A stretch of 64,000 nt of DNA from Loripinus fragilis. Taxonomy: Eukaryota > Mollusca > Bivalvia > Lucinida > Lucinidae. The notes beneath the pieces are model-generated. The model made no database searches, was not told the origin of the DNA, and was given only the letters and a program-made list of their open reading frames with translations. Of this stretch, positions 1-12,305 are shown in pieces. The stretch covers positions 77,232,831 to 77,296,830 of the forward strand of contig OZ026527.1 in assembly GCA_964019695.1 (NCBI GenBank), given 5' to 3'. The translations under genes and the position numbers were made by a program. The stretch's first letter is position 1. The number at the start of each line of letters is the position of its first letter.

Positions 1-783
1 TTTTCTGGTCTTTAGTAGAAAAAGAATATAAATGCACTCCGAAATTGTCCGCGTGACACGGTGTTTTTGGTTTGTTTTGTTTTTTTGTTTAAAAAGTCTT
101 CTAACTCCTCCAACTCCAACATTGTGAGATAGTTATTTAAACAGTCGCATGTATAAATTTTCCAATCCATAATTAAATATTTCTTTGCGAAGAAATCGTA
201 AAATATTTGCGCCTCTTGGGCTTTAAACGATGTTAACAAATGCCACTTAACAAATTGCGCAACAAAGTGCAATTGCGTAAAATTACGTCACTTTTGCAGC
301 GCGTTTTCCCGATGTCACGTTTTACCGCATTTGGGCACAAAATGTCATGGCGCGTCACATATATGCTATTTTGGCAATAGCGGGGGGACACAGAGTATGG
401 GATCGGGCCGGGATCAAACTCGCTACCCCTGGATCTGCAATCAGACACGCATCTGCAGTCAGACATGTTACTGACTACGCAATATGTATAATTATGTCTT
501 GGAGTTAAAATTTGAGCATGTACATGAGATTCTGGTACCTATCACATGTGTAAGCAGCTAACGCTCAACCGAGCTTGTACAAACTCTCAGGCTTAGCAGA
601 GCTTTCCCTTTATACACTTGATTTTAACACTTTTCTCACCATTCATGACAAATGCGGTCTTGTTTCAGTTTGTGTACTTTGGTAGCAAATATTGCAAACA
701 ATATAAACCCCGATCAGACTGCTCCTAAAGGATCAGGGTTCATATTGTTTGTACCATGCGGTGAAAAAACAGTCCAGAGTACA
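1..783. other. Intronic/unassigned sequence, possible SINE remnant
   Basis: No host exon is recognised here. Around 395-440 the reverse strand resembles a tRNA B box (GAGTTTGATCCCGG), so an old tRNA-derived SINE on the minus strand is possible. An open frame on the minus strand (12-272) has no recognisable domain and is not called a gene. Confidence 0.3.
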
Positions 784-948
784 TTTGAGCTGTGACATGA
801 GATTTCCATCAATGTGGTATGTGCAACCAGCATAGGCTCAGATCAGCCTGTGCATATGCGCAGTCTGATTAGAGCCTTTGCTAGTGGCTTGAATATTCTA
901 TGACTGTTAAGCTACTGACCAAACATCATTTGGAGTGTCTAAAATAGT
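784..948 (+). repeat. MITE family A, left half
   Basis: The left half of a ~240 bp MITE (ends TGAGCC...CATGAGATTTCCAACA) that recurs about ten times in the window. The copy stops at the Penelope-like element, and its right half resumes at about 2334. Confidence 0.7.
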
Positions 949-2333
949 AAGTGAGTATGATCAGGAAATACCACAATCACAAACTACAGACAACCCCGTG
1001 GCACCGGGAGGAAGAGCCGCTCAACCATCACGAGACACCAGGAAGACAAATTAAGCAAAGCAATCAGCTCTCTCTTCCCCATCAAGATGATTGCAATACT
1101 AGAATGGACATAAAATAACATACAACAAAACATAGAACAATTACAGACTCCCACAATGGGGGTAACAATAAACAAAAAGTCAACAACAACAGAACCACCG
1201 CCTTAGAACGGACAGCAGCCTAAGCCACCGGGAGGCTTAAATGCATTTTACTGGTACCAAATCTTCACCCTAGATTCTACTGTTGTTGAAGTACAAGAAA
1301 TGTTCAGCTCGCATGGAGGCCATCTAACTAATGCAATGTATCATCATGGAAAACACTTTAATCAAATTAACACTCCATGATGAAACAAAGAAAAGGGCTC
1401 ATGACTCACAGATAGTCAGAGCTAAAGAAAACCTCAAGTTGAGCCACGGTGGGTCCAGCTACAGATAAGCATCAGGCACCAACCCACGGATTAAAGCTTT
1501 ACGTCAGAGCCGTCATAGAGTCTGAGGCCTGACCCACCGTCGTGCAATTAAAGAGGAAACCATAGCTATAAACCGTGATTGGGTTTAAAACTAGGCATGC
1601 AGACTGTCGCATGATATCCAAATTATATCCAACCCTTATAAAACGTTTTACTATCTTTTTGAATTGATCACTAAAATTAGGTTTTCCAACAATTCGTTTG
1701 AATTTATAGACTAAATCACAATAAAATATAGGTTCTGATATGCCTTGTTGCAGAAGAGTTTTTAACCCAATGTTGTATTTAACAATTAACTCGGAGTGTC
1801 TGTGGTAGAATTTAGAAAATGCTTTTCGAATTTTATGATATCTATAACCTTGTTTTAATAATTTAGCAGTTAAAAATAAGTTTCTGTTGTTGAAGTCATC
1901 AACATTAGAGCACACTCTAGCAAAAGGAATAAGCTGAGAAATATATACACCATAGGAAGGAGAGCGAGGAACATCTCCATCAAGAAATGGAAAATTTACT
2001 ATTTCAAAATTAAAATCATCCCGTTTATCATAAATTTTAGAAGAAACTATGCCATTTGTTATTGACAAGTTCAAGTCCAAAAACGGAGCTTCAGTATCAG
2101 AAGAATTCGCCTTATTTAACTGGAGTTCAGTGGGATATATCTGACCTACCATTTGTTCAAAATAAGGATTATCAATATTAAGTAAGTCATCTAAATATCT
2201 GAAGGTAGAGTTAAAAGCTTCAATAATATCAGCTTGATTATTGTCTGACAGAGACAACATAAAGTCTCTCTCATAACAAAACAAAACCAAATCTGCAACA
2301 AGTGGAGCACAATTAGTACCCATTGGAATACCG
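949..2333 (-). mobile_element. Penelope-like retroelement, 5'-truncated copy
   Basis: A minus-strand reverse transcriptase fragment (1499-2334) is followed downstream by a ~525 bp 3' untranslated part ending at about 949. The same 3' part recurs as a solo copy at 47363-47893 and in fragments near 50840 and 52960-53222, all ending in the same GTAAGTGAGTATGATC-type terminus. That shared end argues for one element family whose copies end at the 3' terminus and are 5'-truncated, as target-primed reverse transcription produces. The copy sits inside a family A MITE. Confidence 0.65.
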
Positions 2334-2334
2334 A
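1499..2334 (-). pseudogene. Reverse transcriptase fragment (Penelope-like, tentative)
   Basis: An open frame of about 280 residues on the minus strand starts inside the RT core. It has GIPMGTNCAP near its N end (RT motif region 4) and FRYLDDLL (the catalytic YxDD box) about 55 residues later. Downstream are LDLNLS and KIYDKRDDFNFEIVNFPFLD, a block I recall from repeated RT ORFs of bivalves, urchins and cephalopods. All upstream RT motifs and any endonuclease are missing, because the frame begins at the junction with the MITE half at about 2334; the first ~14 residues of the open frame are MITE sequence. The RT portion itself has no internal stop, so the insertion is fairly young. Class (Penelope-like versus another RT group) is uncertain; RT identity is not. 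Confidence 0.75.
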
Positions 2335-2441
2335 CTAAGTTTAAAAGGAGGCTACACAGGGTCATCTGAGTTAACACTTGTCAAAATGCCACATTATCAG
2401 AAATCACATGTTGCTGCTCAAATTGTGTATATATGCAGCAG
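2334..2441 (+). repeat. MITE family A, right half
   Basis: Continues the MITE interrupted at about 948 (TAAGTTTAAAAGGAGGC, later AAATGCCACATT). An intact copy such as 42582-42821 joins the two halves directly. Confidence 0.7.
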
Positions 2442-2553
2442 GCATAGTAAACAGATGACATTTTCAGGACCCCCCAAAAAAAGTGGTAGCATAAGGGTTA
2501 AGACAAGAGGTTTCAATAAATTCCCTGAAAATTTTTTGTGTTCTTTTTTTCAG

Positions 2554-2624
2554 CTTTTAAAAGCAGAATATCAATCCTGGAAGGGTGAAGAAAACTCAGA
2601 ATCTGAGGACATTCCTCAGGAAAG
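2554..2624 (+). CDS. DPY19-like C-mannosyltransferase, exon (first seen in window)
   Basis: A 71 bp exon after a polypyrimidine tract and CAG acceptor, with a GTAATC donor. It reads LLKAEYQSWKGEEN... in phase 0 and ends in phase 2. I assign it to the DPY19-like gene because its phase joins exactly to the next exon and its position matches the hydrophilic loop before a late membrane segment. This loop is poorly conserved in the family, so the exon rests on splice sites and phase rather than strong homology. The 5' part of the gene lies left of the window. Confidence 0.6.
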
Positions 2625-2637
2625 GTAATCACTGATA

Positions 2638-2836
2638 CAGTGCTGTTCCTTTATAACACGCCTCTTTATATAATGGAAGTGGATATAACATGGCCCAAAA
2701 TTTTTTTTACATTGAATTTTTCAAAGAAAGTATGGTCATTTTCCTAATATTTACTCTATATAACACAATTCACGTATAACATGGTCCATTCCTAAGGAGG
2801 CCAAAAGTAGCGATATAAAGGAACTATATACACTGT
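2638..2836. repeat. TA-target MITE family J
   Basis: The ends are inverted (ACAGTGCTGTTCCTTTAT / ATAAAGGAACTATATACACTGT) and TA-rich. Related copies lie at 41430-41675 and, in part, at 42476-42545. The ends resemble Tc1/mariner-derived MITEs; this is inference. Confidence 0.5.
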
Positions 2837-2954
2837 TCTTTTGCTGTAAGCCATTTGATTACAATAAAAATTGATAATTCCAACTCTGTTAGCTCAAAAT
2901 ACTGGCTAATTTGAATTGAATTTGGATATATTGGAATCAGAGAATAAGGATAAT

Positions 2955-3350
2955 TTAACCCTTAATGCGCCAATCGCAACATGACACATATAGAGGATCT
3001 TATACGAGAGATCATTTCATATGAAATTTATTAAACGAGCCTTTGGTGAGTTTGATAAATTTATTATGAAATGATCACTCGTGTAAGATTCTGTTTATCA
3101 TATGACCTTTTTAATGCGATTTTATCACCTTCAAAGTTTGTGATCATTTCATATGAAGTTTAATAAATGTATTATGAAATGATCACGAGTTTAAGATTCT
3201 GTTAATCATATTGCATTGTTGCAATGGACGTCATCATGATGTTACTTGTTCCTGCTGAAAGTGTTATGTAACATGTAGTCATAACATAATTTATGACATG
3301 ACGTTATCCACTGAATAACAGAAACGTCATGGGATAAATAAATTTATTTT
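2955..3350. repeat. Composite of MITE end and palindromic repeat L
   Basis: TTAA followed by CCCTTAATGCGCC at 2955-2971 is the left end of the family F TTAA-target MITE. It then passes into a repeat with alternating ATCATTTCATATGAA and TTATGAAATGATCAC stretches that also occurs around 47288-48190. Confidence 0.45.
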
Positions 3351-3387
3351 ACATACATTTTGTACTGATCTTTTGCTTTATTTACAG

Positions 3388-3415
3388 GCAGTACAGGAGC
3401 AAGCCAAATGCTGAG
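3388..3415 (+). CDS. DPY19-like, 28 bp exon
   Basis: A very short exon between TTTACAG and GTATG. It enters in phase 2 (completing an Arg codon), encodes QYRSKPNAE and leaves in phase 0. It bridges the preceding exon to the membrane-segment exon at 6254 without changing frame. Transcript evidence is needed because 28 bp carries little homology signal. Confidence 0.55.
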
Positions 3416-3689
3416 GTATGATCTTTTTAGACATCTCTACAGTTATTGTTAAAAGTTTGAATTACCAGATTTATCCTTAAGAAATGCACTGTTGGCAATA
3501 CTTTTTTTCTAAATTGATTCCGTCTTTTGAAAACAGTGTAGATCAAGAGTAGCTGGTTTCTAATGAAGCCAACTGATCAGGATCCACAATTTTTTCATCC
3601 ACACCACTGCATAGACTGGAAATCAGAAGTCCAGTCAGTTAAAATAGCACATAAAGTACTCAAGAGTCAGCAAATAAGAGCATATGGTC

Positions 3690-3810
3690 GTTGATGTGAG
3701 AAAACCGGTCATCGGGGTCTAAAAAACAAACAAAGGCGCAGATCAGCCTGCGCATCTGCGCAATCTGATCACTTTGTTATTCACTTACTAGAAAGTATCA
3801 TATCTAAACT
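3690..3810. repeat. MITE family B
   Basis: The core pairs GCGCAGATCAGCCTGCGCAT with a near-inverted copy. Related copies lie at 33745-33860, about 41830-42015 and 43478-43600. Confidence 0.45.
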
Positions 3811-4159
3811 GGCTACAATTAAATTTCAATTTTCTAACTAGTCTCTGCAGCTGAGCAGACTGATTTTAGTCTCGCTTTGTCGGAAATCCCGAAGACAGAT
3901 TTTGTCACGTCGAGGCCCATATTTGCTTATAACAATAGTCTGATCGTGATCTGCACTCCCTGCTGTCTAATTAAGCTCTCTCTTTCTTTTTTTAAATTTT
4001 TTCACATCTTTTCTGGAGGATAAACTATTATCAGTTTTAGAAAATTGTGTTGGTCATGAAAGTTGTATAGATAGCTTGGAGCCAACAACAGCATCAAAGG
4101 TGCTGCATTTTATACTGTACATAGATGTAAACTTGGAGAATTTCAAGTGTGGATGCATC

Positions 4160-5990
4160 TTGGGGATACTGGGTGTCGCATACAGTTTTTGGTCACTGAA
4201 CCTTGACCTCTGGCTTGAGTTCTATGATAATAATCTCCTATAATATTATCCCCCGACAAAGTCGGAGGGATATAGTTTTGGCGTGGTCCGTGCATCTGTC
4301 CATCTGGCTTTTTTGTGTGATGATCTTCACATTTCATCAAAGCTATTATATTTAACAACTTCTCACTATAGACCATGATTGCCAGGTGCCTGTAGATAAG
4401 CATGGCAGTGTCAAAGTTTTACCCCACCCCCTTTGACCCCACCTAAGGGGTCAAAGGTCAAATATTTAAATTTCGAAATAACTAAGGCAATTGTTAATAT
4501 TTTTTGCTGAAATTTTGCATGCAGGCAGAGCAGCAATAGATATGAAACATATCAAACGGGATTACAGTTTGAAGGCCTGGGTCTGAGTCCATTGGGTGGA
4601 CTTAGGGTTTGGGGCCGAGGCCAAAATTAAACTTTTTCAGAATATGGTCATGTTGCATTTCAAATTAAAGCTGACGATGCTGGCAGCAACATGGTAGCAA
4701 ATAGTTTGCCCACAGACACACCCTCGACTCAGGGGGTGGGGTCAAAAGGTCAAACTATATCTTTTTCTGAAAGTAGTCATGTTGCATATCAAATTAAAGC
4801 TGATGAGGCTGGCAGCAACATGGTAGCAAATATTTTGCCCACAGACACACCCTCGACCCAGGGGGTGGGGTCAAAAGGTCAAACTATATCTTTTTTTTGA
4901 AAGTAGTCATGTTGCATATCAAATTAAATGGAGTTGAGCACAGAGCACCATGAAAGCAAATATGCTGTTATTATTACACACACCAACGACCCCTGGGGAG
5001 GTGTCAAAAGGTCATTTTTTTTCTTTTCTAAAAATGGTCATGTTGTATATCAAATTAAAGTGGAAGAAGTGTAGACCTACATGCAAGGTAACACTTTGAA
5101 TTTACACACATCTTTGACCTCTGGGGTTGGGTTTAAAGGTCAGATATTGAAATTTTGCAGATGTAAGTATATTTTTTTTTATTTAACTAATAAGCACCTA
5201 AAACATACTTGACAGGCATTTGTTATGATCGGAATGATACTGAAGGTGAACTTAGGGTTAGATAAATGGGATTTATGTTTTGTGATTTACATGTTTCTCT
5301 CAAATAACCCTTCGTTGGGGGATATAAATTCGTCAAATTTGTCTTGTTTGACATAGGAATCCCAAATTTGGCATGTAGATATTGTGGTTTCTAAGTGTCA
5401 CATGCTTTTTCTGGGTCACTGTTACCTTGACCTCTGGCCCCAGTTCTAGAAAATCTTGTCTGGAGCATATCTCATATAATTTGAGTTAGGATACAAATTT
5501 GGTGTGTGGATACATCTTAGAGAAGGGCAATGTTGTGTTCTATTTCCTGGCCACTAAGACCTTGACATTGACTCTGACTTAAGTTCTAGAAAAAATTGAC
5601 TAGAGCATAATTCCTATATTATTTGAGGTAGGAATCCTAACTTTGTTTTATGGATACATCTTGGGGCTGGGTGTCGCATACTGTTTCCTGATCAATGTGA
5701 CCTTGACCTCTGGTTTCAGTTCTAGAAAAACAAATTTGGCATTCCAAGCTCAAATAATATAGGATATGTTCCAAACATTTTCTACAACTGAAGCCAGAGG
5801 TTAAGGATCAGCAATAAAAAGGTTCAATGAGACCCCATGTTGTACCCACATACCAAATTTGGGATTCCTACCTCAAATAATATAGAAGATATGCTCTGGA
5901 CACAATTTTTCTAGAACTGGGGTCAAAGGTTAAGGTCACAGTGACCTGGAAACAGTATGCAACACTCTACAACCAAAACATTTATCCACA
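4160..5990. repeat. Diverged tandem/interspersed repeat region
   Basis: From 4640 to 5050 a ~110-130 bp unit repeats with clear identity (TTGCATATCAAATTAAAG, then CCACAGACACACCCTCGAC, then GGGGTCAAAAGGTCAAA). The flanks at 4150-4450 and 5340-5990 hold more diverged blocks with GACCTTGACCTCTGG in both orientations. The open frame at 4691-4900 is two repeat units read through, not a gene. Confidence 0.6.
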
Positions 5991-6253
5991 CACCAAATGT
6001 GGAACTCTTGCCTAAATTAACCCTTAAAAGTGCCAATCACGACTGAAGCAGATGACAAAACTTCTAATATCTTTCCTAATTTTCGAATCATATATGGCAT
6101 GATATTTAATGAGAATCATCTGCCAACAGACAATTCTTATGAAAAACCATGCCTTATTTGTTGTTTTTGGAAAGCAGCAAAATTTGAAATTGTCATCTGC
6201 TGCAAATTATTATGGGTAAATACAAGAGTTACTGTGATTCTCTTTTTTTCCAG

Positions 6254-6373
6254 ATTGTTTATCACATCTTCCAGATGTTAGCATTTACTGCCATGGCAAT
6301 AATTATTATGAGGTTAAAATTATTCTGGACACCTCATTTATGTTTGTTCACATCACTCCTGGCATCTAGACAG
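6254..6373 (+). CDS. DPY19-like, transmembrane exon
   Basis: A 120 bp exon, phase 0 on both sides, with TTTTCCAG acceptor and GTGAGT donor. It encodes 40 residues (IVYHIFQMLAFTAMAII, MRLKLFWTPHLC, SLLASRQ). The MRLKLF.TPH..C signature followed by a hydrophobic stretch and SRQ is diagnostic for late transmembrane segments of DPY19 family proteins. It joins directly to FFGWL in the 25071 exon, as in vertebrate DPY19L proteins. Confidence 0.9.
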
Positions 6374-6517
6374 GTGAGTTATCATTAGTACCTTCTCCCT
6401 ACTTTTTCCGGTACACTTTGATAGTCAACATTTCGTGACCGTCTTAGGGTCATGCAATTTGTCAAATATTGGTAGATCTCATGTTTCCTTCAATGTCTGT
6501 CATTGACCATTGTTATG

Positions 6518-9500
6518 AGCCTAACCAAGAGTACAGTGTTTTGATCATAACCAAGAATATAGTGTTTTGATCCTTACCAAGAGTACAGTGTTTTGATCCT
6601 AACCAAGAGTACAGTGTTTTGATCCTAACCAAGAGTACAGTGTTTTGATCATCACCAAGAGTACAGTGTTTTGATCATCACCAAGAGTACAGTGTTTTGA
6701 GCGTCACCAAGAGTACAGTGTTTTGATCCTAACCAAGAGTACATTGTTTTGATCATAACCAAGAGTACAGTGTTTTGATCATCACCAAGTACAGTGTTTT
6801 GATCATCACCAAGAGTACAGTGTTTTGATCATCACCAAGAGTACAGTGTTTTGATCCTAACCAAGAGAACAGTGTTTTGATCCTAACCAAGAGTACAGTG
6901 TTTTGATCCTAACCAAGAGTACAGTGTTTTGATCCTAACCAAGAGTACAGTGTTTTGATCATCACCAAGAGTACAGTGTTTTGATCATCACCAAGAGTAC
7001 AGTGTTTTGATCATCACCAAGAGTACAGTGTTTTGATCATCACCAAGAGTACAGTGTTTTGATCGTCACCAAAAGTACAGTGTTTTGATCATCACCAAGA
7101 GTACAGTGTTTTGATCATCACCAAGAGTACAGTGTTTTGATCGTCACCAAGAGTACAGTGTTTTGATTATAACTAAGAGTACAGTGATTTGATCCTAACC
7201 AAGAGTACAGTGTTTTGATCGTCACCAAGAGTACAGTGTTTTGATCATCACCAAGAGTACAGTGTTTTGATCGTCACCAAGAGTAAAGTGTTTTGATCAT
7301 CACCAAGAGTACAGTGTTTTGATCATCACCAAGAGTACAGTGTTTTGATCGTCACCAAGAGTACAGTGTTTTGATTATAACTAAGAGTACAGTGATTTGA
7401 TCCTAACCAAGAGTACAGTGTTTTGATCCTAACCAAGAGAACAGTGTTTTGATCCTAACCAAGATTACAGTGTTTTGATCCTAACCAAGAGTACAGTGTT
7501 TTGATCGTCACCAAGAGTACAGTGTTTTGATCGTCACCAAGAGTACAGTGTTTTGATTATAACTAAGAGTACAGTGATTTGATCCTAACCAAGAGTACAG
7601 TGTTTTGATCGTCACCAAGAGTACAGTGTTTTGATCATCACCAAGAGTACAGTGTTTTGATCATCACCAAGAGTACAGTGTTTTGAGCGTCACCAAGAGT
7701 ACAGTGTTTTGATCCTAACCAAGAGTACATTGTTTTGATCATAACCAAGAGTACAGTGTTTTGATCATCACCAAGTACAGTGTTTTGATCATCACCAAGA
7801 GTACAGTGTTTTGATCATCACCAAGAGTACAGTGTTTTGATCCTAACCAAGAGAACAGTGTTTTGATCCTAACCAAGAGTACAGTGTTTTGATCCTAACC
7901 AAGAGTACAGTGTTTTGATCCTAACCAAGAGTACAGTGTTTTGATCATCACCAAGAGTACAGTGTTTTGATCATCACCAAGAGTACAGTGTTTTGATCAT
8001 CACCAAGAGTACAGTGTTTTGATCATCACCAAGAGTACAGTGTTTTGATCGTCACCAAAAGTACAGTGTTTTGATCATCACCAAGAGTACAGTGTTTTGA
8101 TCATCACCAAGAGTACAGTGTTTTGATCGTCACCAAGAGTACAGTGTTTTGATTATAACTAAGAGTACAGTGATTTGATCCTAACCAAGAGTACAGTGTT
8201 TTGATCGTCACCAAGAGTACAGTGTTTTGATCATCACCAAGAGTACAGTGTTTTGATCGTCACCAAGAGTAAAGTGTTTTGATCATCACCAAGAGTACAG
8301 TGTTTTGATCATCACCAAGAGTACAGTGTTTTGATCGTCACCAAGAGTACAGTGTTTTGATTATAACTAAGAGTACAGTGATTTGATCCTAACCAAGAGT
8401 ACAGTGTTTTGATCCTAACCAAGAGAACAGTGTTTTGATCCTAACCAAGATTACAGTGTTTTGATCCTAACCAAGAGTACAGTGTTTTGATCGTCACCAA
8501 GAGTACAGTGTTTTGATCGTCACCAAGAGTACAGTGTTTTGATTATAACTAAGAGTACAGTGATTTGATCCTAACCAAGAGTACAGTGTTTTGATCGTCA
8601 CCAAGAGTACAGTGTTTTGATCGTCACCAAGAGTACAGTGTTTTGATTATAACTAAGAGTACAGTGATTTGATCCTAACCAAGAGTACAGTGTTTTGATC
8701 CTAACCAAGAGAACAGTGTTTTGATCCTAACCAAGATTACAGTGTTTTGATCCTAACCAAGAGTACAGTGTTTTGATCGTCACCAAGAGTACAGTGTTTT
8801 GATCGTCACCAAGAGTACAGTGTTTTGATTATAACTAAGAGTACAGTGATTTGATCCTAACCAAGAGTACAGTGTTTTGATCGTCACCAAGAGTACAGTG
8901 TTTTGATCATCACCAAGAGTACAGTGTTTTGATCATCACCAAGAGTACAGTGTTTTGATCGTCACCAAGAGTACAGTGTTTTGATCATCACCAAAAATAC
9001 AGTGTTTTGATCCTAACCAAGAGTACAGTGTTTTTATCGTCACCAAGAGTACAGTGTTTTGATCATCACCAAGAGTACAGTGTTTTGATCATCACCAAGA
9101 GTACAGTGTTTTGATCGTCACCAAGAGTACAGTGTTTTGATTATAACTAAGAGTACAGTGATTTGATCCTAACCAAGAGTACAGTGTTTTGATCGTCACC
9201 AAAAATACAGTGTTTTGATCATCACCAAGAGTACAGTGTTTTGATCGTCACCAAGAGTACAGTGTTTTGAACATCACCAAGAGTACAGTGTTTTGATCAT
9301 CACCAAGAGTACAGTGTTTTGATCGTCACCAAGAGTACAGTGTTTTGATTATAACTAAGAGTACAGTGATTTGATCCTAACCAAGAGTACAGTGTTTTGA
9401 TCGTCACCAAGAGTACAGTGTTTTGATCATCACCAAGAGTACAGTGTTTTGATCGTCACCAAGAGTACAGTGTTTTGATCATCACCAAGAGTACAGTGTT

Positions 9501-10129
9501 TTGATCATCACCAAGAGTACAGTGTTTTGATCGTCACCAAGAGTACAGTGTTTTGATTATAACTAAGAGTACAGTGATTTGATCCTAACCAAGAGTACAG
9601 TGTTTTGATCGTCACCAAGAGTACAGTGTTTTGATCATCACCAAGAGTACAGTGTTTTGATCGTCACCAAGAGTACAGTGTTTTGATCATCACCAAGAGT
9701 ACAGTGTTTTGATCATCACCAAGAGTACAGTGTTTTGATCGTCACCAAGAGTACAGTGTTTTGATCATCACCAAAAATACAGTGTTTTGATCCTAACCAA
9801 GAGTACAGTGTTTTTATCGTCACCAAGAGTACAGTGTTTTGATCATCACCAAGAGTACAGTGTTTTGATCATCACCAAGAGTACAGTGTTTTGATCGTCA
9901 CCAAGAGTACAGTGTTTTGATTATAACTAAGAGTACAGTGATTTGATCCTAACCAAGAGTACAGTGTTTTGATTATAACTAAGTGTACAGTGTTTTGATT
10001 ATAACTAAGAGTACAGTGTATTTATCCTAACCAAGAGTACAGTGTTTTGATCCAAACTAAGAGTACAGTGTTTTGATCATAACTAATAGTACAGTGTATT
10101 GATCCCAACCAAGAGTACAGTGTTTTGAT
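6518..10129. repeat. 26-bp minisatellite with higher-order repeats
   Basis: About 138 copies of a 26 bp unit (GATC then MTMACC, AAGAGTACAGTGTTTT), running for 3.6 kb in the intron after the 6254 exon. Common variants are CTAACC, ATCACC, GTCACC and TTATAACT with a GTGATTT. Rare private variants recur at fixed distances: 986 bp (38 units, one of them 2 bp short), 780 bp (30 units) and 286 bp (11 units). The array therefore grew by multi-unit duplications. Confidence 0.95.
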
Positions 10130-10850
10130 GTGGGTGAAGGCATATATATATATAGGTTTGGCATTGTCCATCCATCCATCAGTCTTTCTGTCCTCAGCCA
10201 TAACTAAGTAACAAATGAAACTTGTACTGAATATATATGACCATGGTGTGGTTATGCACAGATGTCTTCAGTTAAAGAGGAGTTATTGCCCTTTGATTGT
10301 CTAAACTTCAATGAATTGCTCTGTCCTCAACCATAACTTAGTAAGCAATAGATAGAATTTCATGAAACTTATACTAAATATAAATGACCATGATGTGATG
10401 ATACATGTGATGTCATTAGTTTTAAAGGAGTGATTGCCCTAAATATCAATGAATTTGTCCATTCAGAGCCATAACTTAGTAACCAATAAATTAAATTTCA
10501 TGAAACTTATACTGAATATATACATGTATGATCATAGTTTGGTAATGCACATGAAGTTTTATCAGGATGTCTTGAGTAATAGAGGAGTTATTGCCCTTTG
10601 ATTACCTAAATGTCAGTAAATTGTTCTTTCCTCAGCCACAATTTAGTAAGCAATAAATGGAATTTCATGAAACGTAAAACGCTTATGAAAGATCATGATG
10701 TGATAATGTATGTGCAATTTCATGAAGCTGTGATCAGTTATAGAGAGGTTGTTGCCCTCTGATCACCTTACTCATCAATGAATTTGTCAATTCAGAGCCA
10801 TAACTTAGTAATAACCAATGGATGGAATTTCATGATTGTGCCAATGTAAT
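10130..10850. repeat. Diverged ~150-bp tandem repeat
   Basis: Four to five copies of a unit with CCATAACTTAGTAA, AATTTCATGAAACTTATACT and GAGTTATTGCCCTTTGAT. The copies are too diverged to be recent. Confidence 0.6.
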
Positions 10851-11224
10851 TATTATAATTGTTTTTGCATCAGTGGGCTCCTTTAAATGTTTCTGTTATT
10901 TAAAAGTATTGGCACTAACAAACCATGGCAAAAAAGAAAACATAATTTTGGAGGAGGATATTAATATGTTGTCAATTTTTTTTGTTTTTCATGCCTTTGT
11001 TGTCGTCTGTTGCATTTTTTCAAAAAACATTTTTTTCAAAAATTCTTTCAGGAACACTATTGAATGTCAAACAGTTTGGGTCCAGATCAGGACAAGCATT
11101 CTGTCAGTGCTACTGGGTCCAAACTGTTTGTAAAGGTTATCAGCATATGAAACCAGATGGCAAAGTTTTAACTCATTCCCCACTAGTGGCAACTATTGTC
11201 ATTTTGGACTTTGATCACGCTCTC

Positions 11225-11965
11225 AAGAGTGCGTAACTGAAAATTATTTTTCTTATTTCTCAACTAAAACATATACTCAACGTCAGTGAAAAGTTACCAG
11301 TAAATCACATACACTTAACATAGGACAAGAAAATGTTTAGTTCATTCTGAACGAAGAACTGTGTATACTTCAACACTCAATTTTATGGCAAAGAGTCCGA
11401 TGCATCACAACTATGGAAAATGGTATCCATCACACTCGAATGCATTATACTCATTCATTGACGGACCCCTATATTTTCCATTGCATTGTATAGGAAAATG
11501 CAAAGTTTTGGTGCTACCTTAAGTTTGATCTCCATTTTTTTGCGTTTAATGGAATGACCCCAACCATTTTGGTGGTGTTTTCAATGAAAATGTCTAGCGT
11601 ATGTTCTGGCAAGTTGTCTTCTGAAAATGATGATTTCCAATTCTTTAAAACTGCGAAAAACATAAAATGCACATGCATCATGTGCACCATAGTTCCAGGG
11701 CTCGTGGAACTGTTTTATCTCTCCAAACCAGCTTGTCATTGACCAGAAACATGAACGTAACAGTAGCCAAAGAGCTGTATTATATATTTTCCAAAATATT
11801 GACATTTCGATGCTGGTAACTTTTCAGTGATGCTGAGTATCTGTTGTGGGTACTCAACAGAACTGTTTCAATGAGACGGTTCTTTTGAGTACCCAAACCA
11901 CATGTTTAAACTGACGGATAAGAAAAAAAATTGAAATTTTACGCTCAAAAATTTTGCTTAACTAG
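11225..11965. repeat. Hairpin MITE family D, apparently interrupted
   Basis: The left part (11225-11275, TGCGTAACTGAAAATT...TTCTCAACTAAAACATATA) and the right part (11840-11965, GGGTACTCAACAGAAC, GAGACGGTTCTTTTGAG) match family D seen whole near 36300 and 43070. The ~560 bp between them appears to be later sequence. Confidence 0.5.
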
Positions 11966-12305
11966 CCCTATGCTTGATACCATTCTGTCTAAAAAAAATT
12001 AACTCTTTCCATGCAAGTGAAGACTTTTGTCATCTGCTGATAACTTTTGAAAACATGTCATCACTTTCTCATATGGTGGCCTGGGTTAGGTGTGGTACTA
12101 AATTGTATAGATTCCTGATCTTTGCCTTCTTCCTTACTTTGGACCATGGCCTGATCTGGATCCAAACATTTTTACACTCTTAAGGCCTTTACACACTTAG
12201 ATAGTGTGATGACCCAGCATGCCACGTTGTGTAGCATTAACATTGCACACAAAGTAAGATGGTAGCTATCACTTAACATGCAGTGTGAATGCTCATTGAA
12301 ATATA

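Noticed and set aside
12..272. 86-codon minus-strand frame rich in Leu/Glu
   Set aside because: No recognisable motif; the A/T-rich composition explains the open frame.
4691..4900. 69-codon frame with an internal repeat
   Set aside because: It is two units of a ~110-130 bp tandem repeat read through.
6518..10129. CRISPR-like array of short repeats
   Set aside because: Units are directly adjacent with no unique spacers, the host is eukaryotic and there are no cas genes; it is a minisatellite.
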